This document shows positions 19,541-28,924 of a DNA stretch of 64,000 nucleotides, piece after piece. The number at the start of each line of letters is the position of its first letter. Position 1 is the first letter of the stretch. The notes beneath the pieces were generated by a model. It was not told where the DNA came from. It saw nothing but the letters and a program-made list of their open reading frames with translations, and ran no database searches. The DNA is from Bacillota bacterium. GTDB taxonomy: Bacteria > Bacillota > Clostridia > Lachnospirales > Lachnospiraceae. A program made the position numbers and the translations under genes. The DNA lies in NCBI GenBank assembly GCA_023450835.1, contig JAEXGM010000146.1, positions 3,516-67,515 of the forward strand, given 5' to 3'.

Positions 19541-20623
19541 TTATTCTTCCTGGTTTTTATACTTGATAAAAAGCCATACAAGGATTAAGAAGCTATAGAG
19601 AAACAACAGCAGTCCATCTTTTAAAAATAAAAAGAAGCCATCCTGTAAGGTTATACAATAAAGCATTTCTGTAATGAGCGAGGGCGGATTAATAAGCTTT
19701 ATATACGGAAAATTGCTGGTAATAAAATATCTGGATGCCGCCGGTGTAAAAAAGGCAGTCAAAGTCATAACAACCATAATAATATTAAGCATTATATCCT
19801 TTACTTTTAAGTTCAGCCTTTTTACGGAACCAATCAGCAGTCCTGTCAATATCCCTCCAAGGGAGCCCAGTGCCGCTGTTGTTAAATACAATTCCCGCCT
19901 TAATTGCAAGCTCCTTCCAATGCTGCTTAAGATAATAAATGAAAAAATCATAATACACCCTGTCTGCAGGATATATACACAGGCAAAGTGAATCAACAGG
20001 ACTTTCCATTTTGGGGCAGGACTAAAGCGAAGTTTTTTACCGATGCCGGAATGCTCCGGTACTAATTCTCTCATCTCTTCAAATCCCCATCTTGCACCCA
20101 GAATGCAAAGCAGTGCTGTGATATAAAGAAATGCCAGGATTTTTTTATCCGGCAGAGTTATAGGTTCTGTCATGCTGACAACCAGTTCACTCTGTTTTAT
20201 TTGAGACGTCTCACCGGACTTGTCAGATAAAGTTCCTCCATCTTTTCTTTGCACTTCACTGTCCAGATATCCTCTGACAATTGACTGCTTGTAACCCATA
20301 TCGTTGATATATAGTTTAACTTCATTGCCGGTCGTAATATAAGCATCTAATTTCTTCTCTTTTAACAAAGCCTGCATCTTCTCTTTGCTGCCGTAAACCA
20401 GGTGAAATTCCTCTCCATAAAGAAAAGAATAAGGAAGTTTTGTATCATCCTCTGCAACTATCCCAAGTTCAATGCGCTGTGCATCTCTTCTGTCAGGCAG
20501 TGTGTCAATTATAAAGTTAATCATTCCCATCACTATAAGAGGCAGTATCAGAGAAAATATAATAATCTTCTTCCGTCTGCATAGAAGTTTTATCCTAGCT
20601 ATAATAATCTCCCAATAATTCAT
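19541..20623 (-). CDS. ABC-2 type transporter permease (proximal of pair)
   Basis: A 360-residue permease. It has an N-terminal anchor (IIIFSLILPLIVMGMI), an extracellular domain (about 35-160), then five or six membrane segments ending WLFIKYKNQEE. The ATG at 20623 is supported by AGAGGT 5 nt upstream; a longer frame would translate a dispersed hairpin repeat. The gap to the upstream ATPase is 166 bp and is filled by that repeat, so the operon may once have been tighter. It pairs with the next permease as a heterodimeric ABC-2 exporter. Confidence 0.82.
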   Translation of the reverse strand: MNYWEIIIARIKLLCRRKKIIIFSLILPLIVMGMINFIIDTLPDRRDAQRIELGIVAEDDTKLPYSFLYGEEFHLVYGSKEKMQALLKEKKLDAYITTGNEVKLYINDMGYKQSIVRGYLDSEVQRKDGGTLSDKSGETSQIKQSELVVSMTEPITLPDKKILAFLYITALLCILGARWGFEEMRELVPEHSGIGKKLRFSPAPKWKVLLIHFACVYILQTGCIMIFSFIILSSIGRSLQLRRELYLTTAALGSLGGILTGLLIGSVKRLNLKVKDIMLNIIMVVMTLTAFFTPAASRYFITSNFPYIKLINPPSLITEMLYCITLQDGFFLFLKDGLLLFLYSFLILVWLFIKYKNQEE

Positions 20624-20639
20624 TCTAACCTCTTTCGCC

Positions 20640-20792
20640 AATGTCAAATCTTTGATTTGATATTCCTGAATCTGTAGTTGAAAATGTCTTTTATTTTTCA
20701 ACCTAACGGACATTTGGTCGTAAGGCCACTTGGTGCCAGATGTGAAAATTGTCCTTTAATTTTCACACTAACAATCATGCCCTTTCCGACTA
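20640..20792. repeat. Family A hairpin repeat inside the ABC operon
   Basis: Modules in order: hairpin TCAAATCTTTGATTTGA; a GTAGTTGAAAAT/ATTTTTCAAC hairpin with loop GTCTTTT; the block ACGGACATTTGGTCG followed by GGCCACTTGGTGCC; hairpin GTGAAAATT/AATTTTCAC; then CACTAACAATCATGCCC. The same blocks occur at 2.61-2.70 and 38.37-38.45 kb. It occupies the space between the ATPase and the first permease and touches the ATPase stop. Confidence 0.8.
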
Positions 20793-21722
20793 ATCTTTCA
20801 ACTCCTTACCGGTTATCTCCAGATAAACATCATCCAATGTAGGCATTTCAGTAATAATTCTGCCAAAGGGAATTTTTTGTTCCTGCAGATAGTCCAACAA
20901 CAGCATCAGATTATTTCTGCCCTTTTTTGCTTTTACCACCAACATCTGATTATCGTACTCTGCTCCTGAAACATTAGGAAGCTGTCTGATGTCTTGCAGC
21001 TGGCTTTCTAAAAGAGAATAGGCTTCAAGTGATATCTTCTCTCCCAGTGAAATCATATTCTTTAGCTCTTCTTTCGTCCCATGGGCAATTACACGGCCTT
21101 TTTCCAGCATTGTAATTTCCGTACAAAGCTGCTCAATCTCATCAATATTCTGTGAAAAATAAAGAATAGTAGTACCGCGGTTCTTAAGTTCTATGATGCA
21201 GTCCGCTAATTTCTTTCTGCTGTGGGGATCTGTTCCGTCAATGGGTTCATCCAGAATTAAAAGCGTCGGCTTATGCACGATACCACAGGCAAACTGAAGT
21301 CTCTTAAGAAGGCCCTGGCTTAATTTTTTCGGATAAAGTCTTACAAAGTCCTCCAGGCCTAAAAATTCTATTGTTTCCCTCGTAAGCTCTTTTACCTTCT
21401 GTTTATCGCTTTCGTACAGGCTGCAAAAATACGATATATTTTCATACAGTGTCAGCTCCTCAAAAACAGCTTCTTCCGCCAAAACCACTCCGATTTTTCT
21501 TTTTATATCAAAGGAATCCTTCTCCAACTTCTTTTCCCACAAAAGAATAGAGCCTTTATCGTATTTCTTAAGCCCTAAAATGCACTCTAACAGGGTTGTC
21601 TTACCGGAGCCTGCCGGTCCCAGTATTCCGTGAATCTGCCCTTCTTTTACTTTTAATTCAAGATAATCCAGTGCGATAATCTTATCATAGCGCTTTACCA
21701 GATTCTTTACTTCTATCACCAT
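20790..21722 (-). CDS. ABC transporter ATP-binding protein
   Basis: A 310-residue ATPase of the CcmA/DrrA type. Walker A is GPAGSGKTTL, the signature is LSQGLLKRLQFA, and Walker B is LLILDEPIDGTD. The usual H-loop histidine is glutamine (YFSQNIDEIEQL), as in DrrA-like ATPases. A C-terminal extension of about 90 residues (residues 220-310) follows the nucleotide-binding core. It heads the operon with two ABC-2 permeases and lies divergently from the sensor kinase/regulator pair, which probably controls it. Confidence 0.9.
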   Translation of the reverse strand: MVIEVKNLVKRYDKIIALDYLELKVKEGQIHGILGPAGSGKTTLLECILGLKKYDKGSILLWEKKLEKDSFDIKRKIGVVLAEEAVFEELTLYENISYFCSLYESDKQKVKELTRETIEFLGLEDFVRLYPKKLSQGLLKRLQFACGIVHKPTLLILDEPIDGTDPHSRKKLADCIIELKNRGTTILYFSQNIDEIEQLCTEITMLEKGRVIAHGTKEELKNMISLGEKISLEAYSLLESQLQDIRQLPNVSGAEYDNQMLVVKAKKGRNNLMLLLDYLQEQKIPFGRIITEMPTLDDVYLEITGKELKD

Positions 21723-21861
21723 AAAAACGCCCTACCCTACTAAGTATTTTATACTAAACTGTAACGTCTTTTTTCTCATTATACTGAAAGTATTACCCCT
21801 TCGCAATATGAATTGCTTTTTATTACCGATTTTGTTATGATATAGAAAACAAAATTCCCAC

Positions 21862-21960
21862 TAACAGCCATGCCATTTCCAGCGTGGCTTATGTTTGAGC
21901 CGAGGATTTAGGGGATGCAACCAGCTATTCGAATTATTCCTTTCAATAATTCAAACTACC
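21862..21960. repeat. Family A hairpin repeat upstream of the sensor kinase
   Basis: It contains CACTAACAGCCATGCC, TTATGTTTGAGCCGAGG and the hairpin GAATTATT/AATAATTC. An in-frame ATG within it would extend the kinase, but the TTG with a good ribosome-binding site just after it is the better start. Confidence 0.72.
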
Positions 21961-21980
21961 CAGGAAGGGAGGAAAATCAT

Positions 21981-23075
21981 TTGCAATTTATAACGGACAA
22001 AATGGTCCTTTTTGTTATCTGTCTGGCTTTATATCTCTTTTCCTACCCTGATTCCTATTCTCCCGTCCACATACTGGCCTTTATCATCCTGACCTGTCTG
22101 TGTACCTATACGGAGAATCAGCGTATCCGCCTGGCTTTATTTCTACTGGCTCTTGGAATCTGCCAGTATTTCCCTCCCTGTCTTTTGCTTATGCCGTTAA
22201 TTTATTACGATATTCTATATGAGATATATGAAAACTTTGTATTTTTACTCCTTATACCATTATTAATGAATTTTACGGAATACCATACAATAACTTATAT
22301 CCTGATATTAATGTTATTTACACTTGCCACTTTTTTAAAGCACAAATCCTTCCAGTACTCTAAAATGATATTGGAATACAACGAACAGCGGGATGCTTCA
22401 AAGGAACTTTCCCTCCTACAGGAAGAACGGAATCAAAGTCTCCTGGAAAATCAGGACTATGAAATAAATGTAGCAACTTTAAATGAAAGAAACCGTATCT
22501 CAAAAGAAATTCATGATAACATCGGACATATTCTCTCCAGAGCTTTGCTGCAAATAGGTGCCCTACTCATGGTATCCTCCGATGAGACCCAGAAAGAAGG
22601 CTTAAAAGACTTAAAATCCTCCCTCTCTCAGGGAATGGACAGTATCCGCTCAAGTATACACAATATGTACGATGAATCCATTGATTTATACACTTCTATT
22701 GAAACCCTGACCAAGGATTTCACTTTTTGTCCCGTGAATTTTGAGTATGATATCCGAAGTACGCCTGATATCAAGCTCAAATATGCATTGATTGCCATTA
22801 CCAAAGAAGCCCTCTCCAATATCATAAAGCATTCAAATGCCTCAAAAGTCCGCATAAGTCTCTTGGAGCATCCGGCTATGTACCAGCTCATTATCTCTGA
22901 TAATGGACATATCAGTGAAGAGAGATTGATTAAATTAAAGGCCCTGGATAAGAGCCAGAATTATTTTGACGGAATGGGGCTTCAGAATATGATGGACCGT
23001 GTAAGAGGATTTCAGGGAATCATGAATATAACTGCCGACAACGGCTTTAAGATTTTTATTAGTATCCCAAAATAA
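21981..23075 (+). CDS. Sensor histidine kinase (NarL/LiaS type)
   Basis: About 364 residues from a TTG with GGGAGG 7 nt upstream; an ATG at 21915 would add repeat-encoded residues. Four to six membrane segments occupy about residues 8-120 with almost no extracellular loop, so signals are likely sensed in or at the membrane. A coiled-coil linker leads to the HisKA_3 box RISKEIHDNIGH with the phospho-accepting His. The ATPase has KEALSNIIKHSNAS, a short DNGH and GMGLQNMMDRV. The partner regulator follows after 71 bp. The divergent ABC-2 exporter is the probable target, as in bacteriocin or antibiotic stress modules. Confidence 0.92.
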   Translation: MQFITDKMVLFVICLALYLFSYPDSYSPVHILAFIILTCLCTYTENQRIRLALFLLALGICQYFPPCLLLMPLIYYDILYEIYENFVFLLLIPLLMNFTEYHTITYILILMLFTLATFLKHKSFQYSKMILEYNEQRDASKELSLLQEERNQSLLENQDYEINVATLNERNRISKEIHDNIGHILSRALLQIGALLMVSSDETQKEGLKDLKSSLSQGMDSIRSSIHNMYDESIDLYTSIETLTKDFTFCPVNFEYDIRSTPDIKLKYALIAITKEALSNIIKHSNASKVRISLLEHPAMYQLIISDNGHISEERLIKLKALDKSQNYFDGMGLQNMMDRVRGFQGIMNITADNGFKIFISIPK

Positions 23076-23146
23076 AGAAAAGTTCACAAACATAAATTTA
23101 TGCCGGCGCAGGAATCTGCGGCGTATTGGCAATATGGAGGTTTTAT

Positions 23147-23770
23147 ATGAAAGTCCTTATAGTGGATGATGACAAACTTGTTTGTTCTTCTCTCAAAATT
23201 ATTCTTTCTTCTGACAAAGAAATCACTGTCTGCGCAAGCGGTAACAACGGGGAAGATGCTATCCGGTTATTTGCAGAACATGAACCGGATATTTTATTAA
23301 TGGATATCCGTATGGAGCCTATGTCCGGCCTTATTGCAGGTGAGAAAATCCTAGCCCAATATCCTGAAGCAAAAATCCTCTACCTTACCACCTTTTTAGA
23401 TGACGATTATATTATAAAAGCTTTGAATATCGGTGCAAAAGGTTATATGTTAAAGCAGGACTTTGAAAGCATCCTCCCCGCCCTCAATGCTGTATACAAA
23501 GGTCAGAATGTATATGGAAATGAGATAATCACCAAACTGCCCGGCCTTTTGCAGCAGCCCAGCAGCCAGCTGAATACCGCAAGTTTTGGGATAACAGAAA
23601 AAGAATTCGAGATTATCTGCAAAATTGCCGACGGTCTTTCCAACAAGGAAATTGCAGAACTTTTATTCTTAAGCGAAGGCACCGTACGAAATTATATCAG
23701 CCTGATTCTTGAAAAACTCTCCTTAAGAGACCGGACGCAGATAGCGATTTTCTATTATAAAAATTGCTGA
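23147..23770 (+). CDS. NarL/LuxR-type response regulator
   Basis: A 207-residue regulator. The receiver has acidic residues in VDDDKL, phospho-acceptor Asp53 in LLMDIRMEP, and the switch Thr and Lys in YLTTF and GYMLK. A C-terminal LuxR helix-turn-helix reads NKEIAELLFLSEGTVRNYIS. The ATG at 23147 has GGAGG 6 nt upstream. It is the cognate partner of the kinase before it. The stop is followed by a long A/T-rich gap and a long inverted repeat at 23.95 kb. Confidence 0.94.
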   Translation: MKVLIVDDDKLVCSSLKIILSSDKEITVCASGNNGEDAIRLFAEHEPDILLMDIRMEPMSGLIAGEKILAQYPEAKILYLTTFLDDDYIIKALNIGAKGYMLKQDFESILPALNAVYKGQNVYGNEIITKLPGLLQQPSSQLNTASFGITEKEFEIICKIADGLSNKEIAELLFLSEGTVRNYISLILEKLSLRDRTQIAIFYYKNC

Positions 23771-23944
23771 TTTTTTATTAACTCTATATACGGTTAATCT
23801 TATGAACTTACAATTCACTTGACCTAAAATTAATACATGGAAATATAGCTTGAAGAATACAAATGACTTAAAATCCAATTCCCGCCACAAAAATGTTTTA
23901 GAATCCAATCATATAGCAAGAATTAAATTATTAAAAATAAACCC

Positions 23945-24056
23945 AAAAAGAAGGGCTGTCGCAAAATACAAAAATTCAACAAGATATGGTTCATAGACAC
24001 TTAGTCAGCACCAATATTTTGTATGAAAAATTCATTTTGCGGCAGCCCCTTCTTTT
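23945..24056. repeat. Long inverted repeat, terminator or MITE-like
   Basis: The arms AAAAGAAGGGCTGTCGCAAAAT and ATTTTGCGGCAGCCCCTTCTTTT pair over about 20 bp, enclosing about 65 bp with a further ACAAAAATT/AATATTTTGT pairing. It lies between the response regulator and the convergent opp operon and could terminate both. Confidence 0.72.
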
Positions 24057-24091
24057 ATTTAACAAAGTTTTAAGCCATTATATAATCCGAA

Positions 24092-24212
24092 AGCCCTGTT
24101 TTCAATACATCTACAGGCAATTTACCCAAAGCAGAAAGAACGAATACGCCTTGGAACCAGCGTATTCGTCTTTCTGCTTTGTGCAAATTGCCGTCCCCTT
24201 GAGAAAGACTGA
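24092..24212. repeat. Family C structured repeat, copy 1
   Basis: A hairpin from 24116 to 24192 with a stem of over 25 bp (outer GGCAATTT/AAATTGCC; inner CGAATACGC/GCGTATTCG) and apical loop CTTGGAACCA. Copy 2 at 54.56-54.68 kb has the same loop and flanks (GCCCTGTTTCAATA, GCCGTCC) but different stem bases that still pair. The shared flanks and loop suggest a conserved folded RNA rather than a simple terminator. Confidence 0.75.
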
Positions 24213-24234
24213 CACCCAGACCATTGACTTTATT

Positions 24235-24513
24235 CTAAAAAAACACCCATGCTATTAAAGCAAACAACCCAAGAATCAGAATAGCTATCGGCATAAAGAC
24301 CAGTAAAGCTGACAGAGTTAACGCCATCATGTCATGTCTTTCAATCTCCATCCCTTTTTTCTTATGAGCTTTCGGCAGCTTTTTAGGCTCAGCTTCTTTC
24401 TCTGGTTCATCCGGTGAAAATGGTGCCACTCCATCCAGGCTTTCCATCTCTTTTTCATTCTTTTCCTTCAGCCAGTCCATAGCTCTTTCATTTTTCTTTT
24501 CAAAAAGCACCAT
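24235..24513 (-). CDS. Small membrane protein at the end of the opp operon
   Basis: 92 residues: a charged N-terminal half rich in Glu/Lys with a Pro-rich stretch (EPEKEAEPKKLPKAHKKK), then one hydrophobic C-terminal hairpin or segment pair (TLSALLVFMPIAILILGLFALIAWVFF). It lies 26 bp after oppF with a good ribosome-binding site (AAGGAAGG), so it is co-transcribed. I do not recognise a family. A transporter-associated role is inferred only from position. Confidence 0.75.
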   Translation of the reverse strand: MVLFEKKNERAMDWLKEKNEKEMESLDGVAPFSPDEPEKEAEPKKLPKAHKKKGMEIERHDMMALTLSALLVFMPIAILILGLFALIAWVFF

Positions 24514-24539
24514 TTCACCTTCCTTCCATTGCTAACCTG

Positions 24540-26087
24540 TTACAGGTTTATCTTATGATGGCATGCTACAAAATGCCCCGGTCTTATTTCTTCAAAATCA
24601 GGAACTACCTTTTTGCAGATATCGGTTGCATAACGGCAGCGTGTATGGAATTTACATCCTGAGGGTGGTTTAATCGGGCTTGGTATATCTCCTTCAAGGA
24701 TAATTGCCTCTTTCTTATTATCCACATCCGTTGTAGGAATTGCGGATAACAACGCTTCCGTATAAGGATGAGTCGGATGAGCGAAAAGTTCTTCTGTGGT
24801 AGCTAATTCCACAATATTTCCGAGGTACATAACACCCACACGGTCACTGATGTATTTAATAACACTTAAATCATGAGAAATAAAGAGATAAGTTAAATTC
24901 TCCTGCTCTTTCAGGTCCAATAAGAGATTAATAATCTGGGACTGGATGGATACGTCAAGGGCGGATACCGCCTCGTCACAAACTACAAACTTTGGTTTCA
25001 GTGCCAGAGAACGGGCTATTCCGATACGCTGACGCTGACCGCCTGAGAACTGATGAGGGTAACGGTGGATAAAGTAGGGCGCCAGACCGCACTTTTCCAT
25101 AACTTCCATTACGTAATTCTGCAGCTTCTCATCGTTTTTATCAAAATATTTATGAGCTAAAAGGCCTTCTGAAATAATCTGGCCTACTGTCATTCTTGGA
25201 TTCAGAGATGAGTATGGATCCTGGAAGATCAGCTGCAGATCCTTGCGAAGCTTACGGCTCTCTTCTTCTGTTAATTTTGCAAGATTAATTCCTTTATCTC
25301 TGTATACCTCATATTTAGTGAAGTCAGGATTACTCTCATACTTTTGCATCAGCTTATAGATTTCCATACGGATTTCTTCCAGCTCTTTTTCTTTCACTTT
25401 AATGATTTCTTCCTGCTTTTCTATCTGTGCCAGTGCATTGCTTGTTGCCGCATCAATCTGTTCCGCTGTCTTTCCTTTTTCTTTCTGGAAAGAACGGGTT
25501 CCTTCATAAGCGACGCGGGCATCATTGAGCTTTTCTTTTAATTTACGGCATTCAACTCCGGCTTTGTATTCTTTCACAAGAATATCTGATATGGGAGCCA
25601 GGTCATCTGCTACGAAGAAGCCTCCGATTAGCTGAACTATATCTAAAAAGCTGTCTCTGGCAAGCTTTTCAGCTTCTAATAAATGTGTACGCAGGGAATA
25701 TTTTTCATCACCGTCGGGCAATGCATCATATTGCTTTCTTACACTTACTTCTTTTTCTTTTAAGTTATAATATTCTTTCTTTCTGTCTACTAAAGACTTT
25801 AAGATATCCAATACATAGTCGGGAGCGATTTCATCCACATCCCTGCCATAGTACATTGTCCTTCCGTCAGTCTGTGTATACAACTGAAGTAATGTACGTC
25901 CGAGAGTTGATTTTCCGCAGCCGCTCTCTCCAACCAGACCAAGGGTTTCTCCTTCGTAGATATCAAGTGTCACATCATCATTAGCTCTTACAAAAAGTTT
26001 TTCCTTCTGGATAAAACTTTTCTTTATGGGAAAGTATTGCTTTAAATTCTGAACACGTATGAGTACTTTTTTGTCCTTATTTTCCAT
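24540..26087 (-). CDS. oppF: Oligopeptide ABC transporter ATPase with a large helical insert
   Basis: It powers peptide uptake with OppD. At 515 residues it is about 185 longer than usual OppF. Walker A is GESGCGKST (53-61). The excess lies between it and the Q-loop LQLIFQDPYSSLNPRM (about 284-299). Residues 87-270 are charged and mostly helical, with coiled-coil character (QIEKQEEIIKVKEKELEEIR). The signature FSGGQRQRIGIAR, Walker B (FVVCDEAVSALD), H-loop (FISHDLS) and the C-terminal Cys-rich CKFHTRC region are intact, so the ATPase should work. Its start overlaps the oppD end by 11 bp. Confidence 0.93.
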   Translation of the reverse strand: MENKDKKVLIRVQNLKQYFPIKKSFIQKEKLFVRANDDVTLDIYEGETLGLVGESGCGKSTLGRTLLQLYTQTDGRTMYYGRDVDEIAPDYVLDILKSLVDRKKEYYNLKEKEVSVRKQYDALPDGDEKYSLRTHLLEAEKLARDSFLDIVQLIGGFFVADDLAPISDILVKEYKAGVECRKLKEKLNDARVAYEGTRSFQKEKGKTAEQIDAATSNALAQIEKQEEIIKVKEKELEEIRMEIYKLMQKYESNPDFTKYEVYRDKGINLAKLTEEESRKLRKDLQLIFQDPYSSLNPRMTVGQIISEGLLAHKYFDKNDEKLQNYVMEVMEKCGLAPYFIHRYPHQFSGGQRQRIGIARSLALKPKFVVCDEAVSALDVSIQSQIINLLLDLKEQENLTYLFISHDLSVIKYISDRVGVMYLGNIVELATTEELFAHPTHPYTEALLSAIPTTDVDNKKEAIILEGDIPSPIKPPSGCKFHTRCRYATDICKKVVPDFEEIRPGHFVACHHKINL

Positions 26088-27072
26088 TTGCCCTCACTCC
26101 TTTCTCCGGATAAAAACAACGAATAGGATGACCTTTTTCAACCTCAACCAAAGAAGGCTCTTCATTACGGCATTTATCCGTTGCGTATTTACATCTGGGG
26201 GCAAATTTACAGCCCTTTGGAAGATCCAAAGGATGAGGTACAGCTCCCGGAATAGCCTCTAAGCGAACACCGGTAGGTGTATCCAGTCTTGGAATAGAGT
26301 ACATTAAGCCCTCGGTATAAGGATGGGAATAGTTATTGTCTTTTCCGAAGATAACTCCCACCGGAGCCATCTCAACCACCTGACCGCAGTACATAACAGC
26401 CACATCATCTGCCATTTCATTGATAACTCCAAGGTCATGTGTAATGAAAAGGATAGAGGTTCCGTTTTCTTTCTTTAAGGCATTCATAAGCTTTAAAATC
26501 TGTGCCTGAATAGTTACATCCAGGGCAGTTGTAGGCTCATCGGCAATCAGAAGTTTAGGCTTGCAGGCAAGTGCCATAGCAATCATAACACGCTGTCTCA
26601 TACCGCCGGATAACTGGTGAGGATATTGCTTTGCCACAGCTTCCGGATTCGGTATATTAACCTGTCTTAACATATCAACAACTTTCTTAGCTGCCAGACT
26701 CTTCTTCATTCCCTGATGAACAATAAAAGGCTCGGAAACCTGTTTTTCCACGGTAAATACCGGATTCAAGGAGGTCATGGGTTCCTGAAAGATAACAGAG
26801 ATATCATTTCCTCTTATTTTACTCATATCCTTAACGGAAACATCCGCAAGATCTCTTCCGTCAAATATAACTTCACCGCTGTCAATATAACCATTACCGT
26901 CTAACAGCTTTATAATACTCATGGCAGATACGCTCTTACCGCTGCCGCTCTCGCCAACAACGCCGAGAGTCTTACCAGCTTCTACTTTGTAAGAAACACC
27001 ATTAACTGCCTTTATTATTCCTTTTTTCGTAGTAAAAAATGTGTGTAGGTCTCTTAATTCCAGTAATGCCAT
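26077..27072 (-). CDS. oppD: Oligopeptide ABC transporter ATPase
   Basis: A 331-residue ATPase of normal OppD length. It has Walker [12 protein letters not shown]-loop [16 protein letters not shown], signature [12 protein letters not shown], Walker [13 protein letters not shown] and H-loop FITHDLGV. The C-terminal [14 protein letters not shown] region is typical of the Opp/Dpp family and may bind an iron-sulfur cluster, as reported for some homologues. It starts 11 bp after the OppC stop and overlaps the OppF start, indicating tight coupling in oppABCDF order. Confidence 0.95.
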   Translation of the reverse strand: MALLELRDLHTFFTTKKGIIKAVNGVSYKVEAGKTLGVVGESGSGKSVSAMSIIKLLDGNGYIDSGEVIFDGRDLADVSVKDMSKIRGNDISVIFQEPMTSLNPVFTVEKQVSEPFIVHQGMKKSLAAKKVVDMLRQVNIPNPEAVAKQYPHQLSGGMRQRVMIAMALACKPKLLIADEPTTALDVTIQAQILKLMNALKKENGTSILFITHDLGVINEMADDVAVMYCGQVVEMAPVGVIFGKDNNYSHPYTEGLMYSIPRLDTPTGVRLEAIPGAVPHPLDLPKGCKFAPRCKYATDKCRNEEPSLVEVEKGHPIRCFYPEKGVRANGK

Positions 27073-27083
27073 TGTATTTCCTC

Positions 27084-28910
27084 CTAACGTTCCTGAGATT
27101 TTGGATCGATTGCATCACGCAGTCCATCACCGGTCAGATTGATGCAGATTACACAGATACCAAGAACGATGGATGTAAATACCCATCTCCACCAGTAATT
27201 CTGTATAACAATACTGTTATTGCTGCCATAAAGCATGTTGCCCCATGTAGGCTGGGGAGCCGGAACACCAAAGCCCAAATAGGAAAGAGTTGCTTCTGTA
27301 AGCATACAGGTTGCAAAATCCAAGGTAGCTGTTACGATAATAACTGAAATAACATTTGGCAATATATGCTTAAATACAATGGAAAACCGCTTTACACCAA
27401 CAGCTTTTGCTGCTGTTACGAATTCCTTCTCTCTTTCCGAAAGCACCTGAGCACGTACCAGACGGGAAAGACTTGGCCACTGAAGTAAACCTAATATTAT
27501 CATCATCAGGTAAATTCTCTGACCGGAGGTCAGTGTATTTCCTAATAAGGCAGAAAGAATCATGGCAAAAGGAAGGAACGGAAGTCCGGAAATAATCTCA
27601 ACTATACGCTGCAGCAGAATATCTATCTTACCGCCGAAGAAACCGGAAACACCGCCTATAATAACTCCTATAATAGTGGATATAATAACAGCTATGGCAC
27701 CGATAGTCATAGACATTTTACCGCCGTTAATCAAACGGTTGAATATATCTCTTCCTAAATCATCGGTTCCCATCAGATAGCCCTTTAGTCCCCAGGTCAA
27801 TACCTTACCGCTGTCTGTTACAGCATAGTTCTGATAAAAGCCGGTATAAATTTTCGTTACTTTAGCATTCTTTACGGAAGCCGGAACGGAAGACTGCTTA
27901 AAATTATTGAATCCCCAGGCTACCGTCTTGCCATCTTCCATTAAGCCTGTATAATGATATCTTCCTCCCTGGATTGCAACCACCTTACCATTAAAATCAG
28001 GCAGATCTCCTTCACCACGGTCAGAAAGATTTCCCCATACGAATACTTTTCCTTCACTGTTGACCGCAGCCATTGTGGAAGCTGTGGCAGCTATATCTAC
28101 AACCGTTCCCATATTCTCCGGCATCTTTGAATAAATACCGGCCTGCTTGCCAAGGTATACTGCTTTACCATCTTTTGTAAGACCCAGCACAGCATCAGAA
28201 GTAGTCACAACTTTTGCAATCTGTCCCTGATACGCATGGCCTCCCATATAATCGTTGTTTGCTTCATTACCGAAGAAATAAGTATGTCCATCAGCAGTAA
28301 GGATAACAGAACATTGATATCCTGCGATAACATCCACAATGTCCGTAAGCTGATTTACCTTATCAGGGATATCGCACTGCTTTTGTCTGTCGCTTCCCCA
28401 GGCAAAGACCTTTCCGTCCTCATTTAATGCCAGAATGTGGTCATAACCTGCTGAAATCTTTACTATTTTACCCATACCAGAAGGTACATATTTTACATTT
28501 ACAACGCTTGTTATCCTAGTTTTTCCCCACATATACAACTGTCCGCTGTCAGAAACAGCAACCGAAAAGGTCGGACCGACAGAAATTTCAGCCACCTTTC
28601 CCTGTAGAGAAGAGGGAATACTCAATAAACCAGATCCCGGAGCCACATTTTGCTGGCTGGTTTCCGTATAAGCTAAATCTAATTTCACAAAAAAAGGTCC
28701 GATTATAACTGTAGCAAATATTAAAAAGAATACAATCAATCCAATCATGGAAAGTTTATTGCTTAAAAAATTCTTAATAATGGTCTTAACCGGACCCTGC
28801 ATCTGCTCTTCTTCCAGAACAGATAATTTCTTTTTTCCTGCGCCAAAGGCTTTAATTAAAAGAAGGCGGAAAAAGCTTCTTCTCTTTTTAGAAGTATTTT
28901 TATTGTCCAT
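27084..28910 (-). CDS. oppC: Oligopeptide ABC permease with an inserted seven-repeat RCC1-like beta-propeller
   Basis: 608 residues, about twice the usual OppC. The first membrane segment (about 53-72) is followed by residues 93-377 containing seven units of roughly 40 residues, each ending like DGKVFAWG: YMWG, FAWG, YFFG, VYLG, FVWG, VAWG, LTWG. That number fits a closed RCC1-type propeller. The normal permease then resumes exactly at MGTDDLGRDIFNRLI, with five more membrane segments and the EAA loop (EFVTAAKAVGVKRFSIVFKHILP). By OppC topology the insert faces outside, next to where OppA docks. The frame is continuous and flanking permease motifs are intact, so it is not an assembly error of two genes. 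Confidence 0.93.
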   Translation of the reverse strand: MDNKNTSKKRRSFFRLLLIKAFGAGKKKLSVLEEEQMQGPVKTIIKNFLSNKLSMIGLIVFFLIFATVIIGPFFVKLDLAYTETSQQNVAPGSGLLSIPSSLQGKVAEISVGPTFSVAVSDSGQLYMWGKTRITSVVNVKYVPSGMGKIVKISAGYDHILALNEDGKVFAWGSDRQKQCDIPDKVNQLTDIVDVIAGYQCSVILTADGHTYFFGNEANNDYMGGHAYQGQIAKVVTTSDAVLGLTKDGKAVYLGKQAGIYSKMPENMGTVVDIAATASTMAAVNSEGKVFVWGNLSDRGEGDLPDFNGKVVAIQGGRYHYTGLMEDGKTVAWGFNNFKQSSVPASVKNAKVTKIYTGFYQNYAVTDSGKVLTWGLKGYLMGTDDLGRDIFNRLINGGKMSMTIGAIAVIISTIIGVIIGGVSGFFGGKIDILLQRIVEIISGLPFLPFAMILSALLGNTLTSGQRIYLMMIILGLLQWPSLSRLVRAQVLSEREKEFVTAAKAVGVKRFSIVFKHILPNVISVIIVTATLDFATCMLTEATLSYLGFGVPAPQPTWGNMLYGSNNSIVIQNYWWRWVFTSIVLGICVICINLTGDGLRDAIDPKSQER

Positions 28911-28924
28911 TTTCTATCCTCCTT

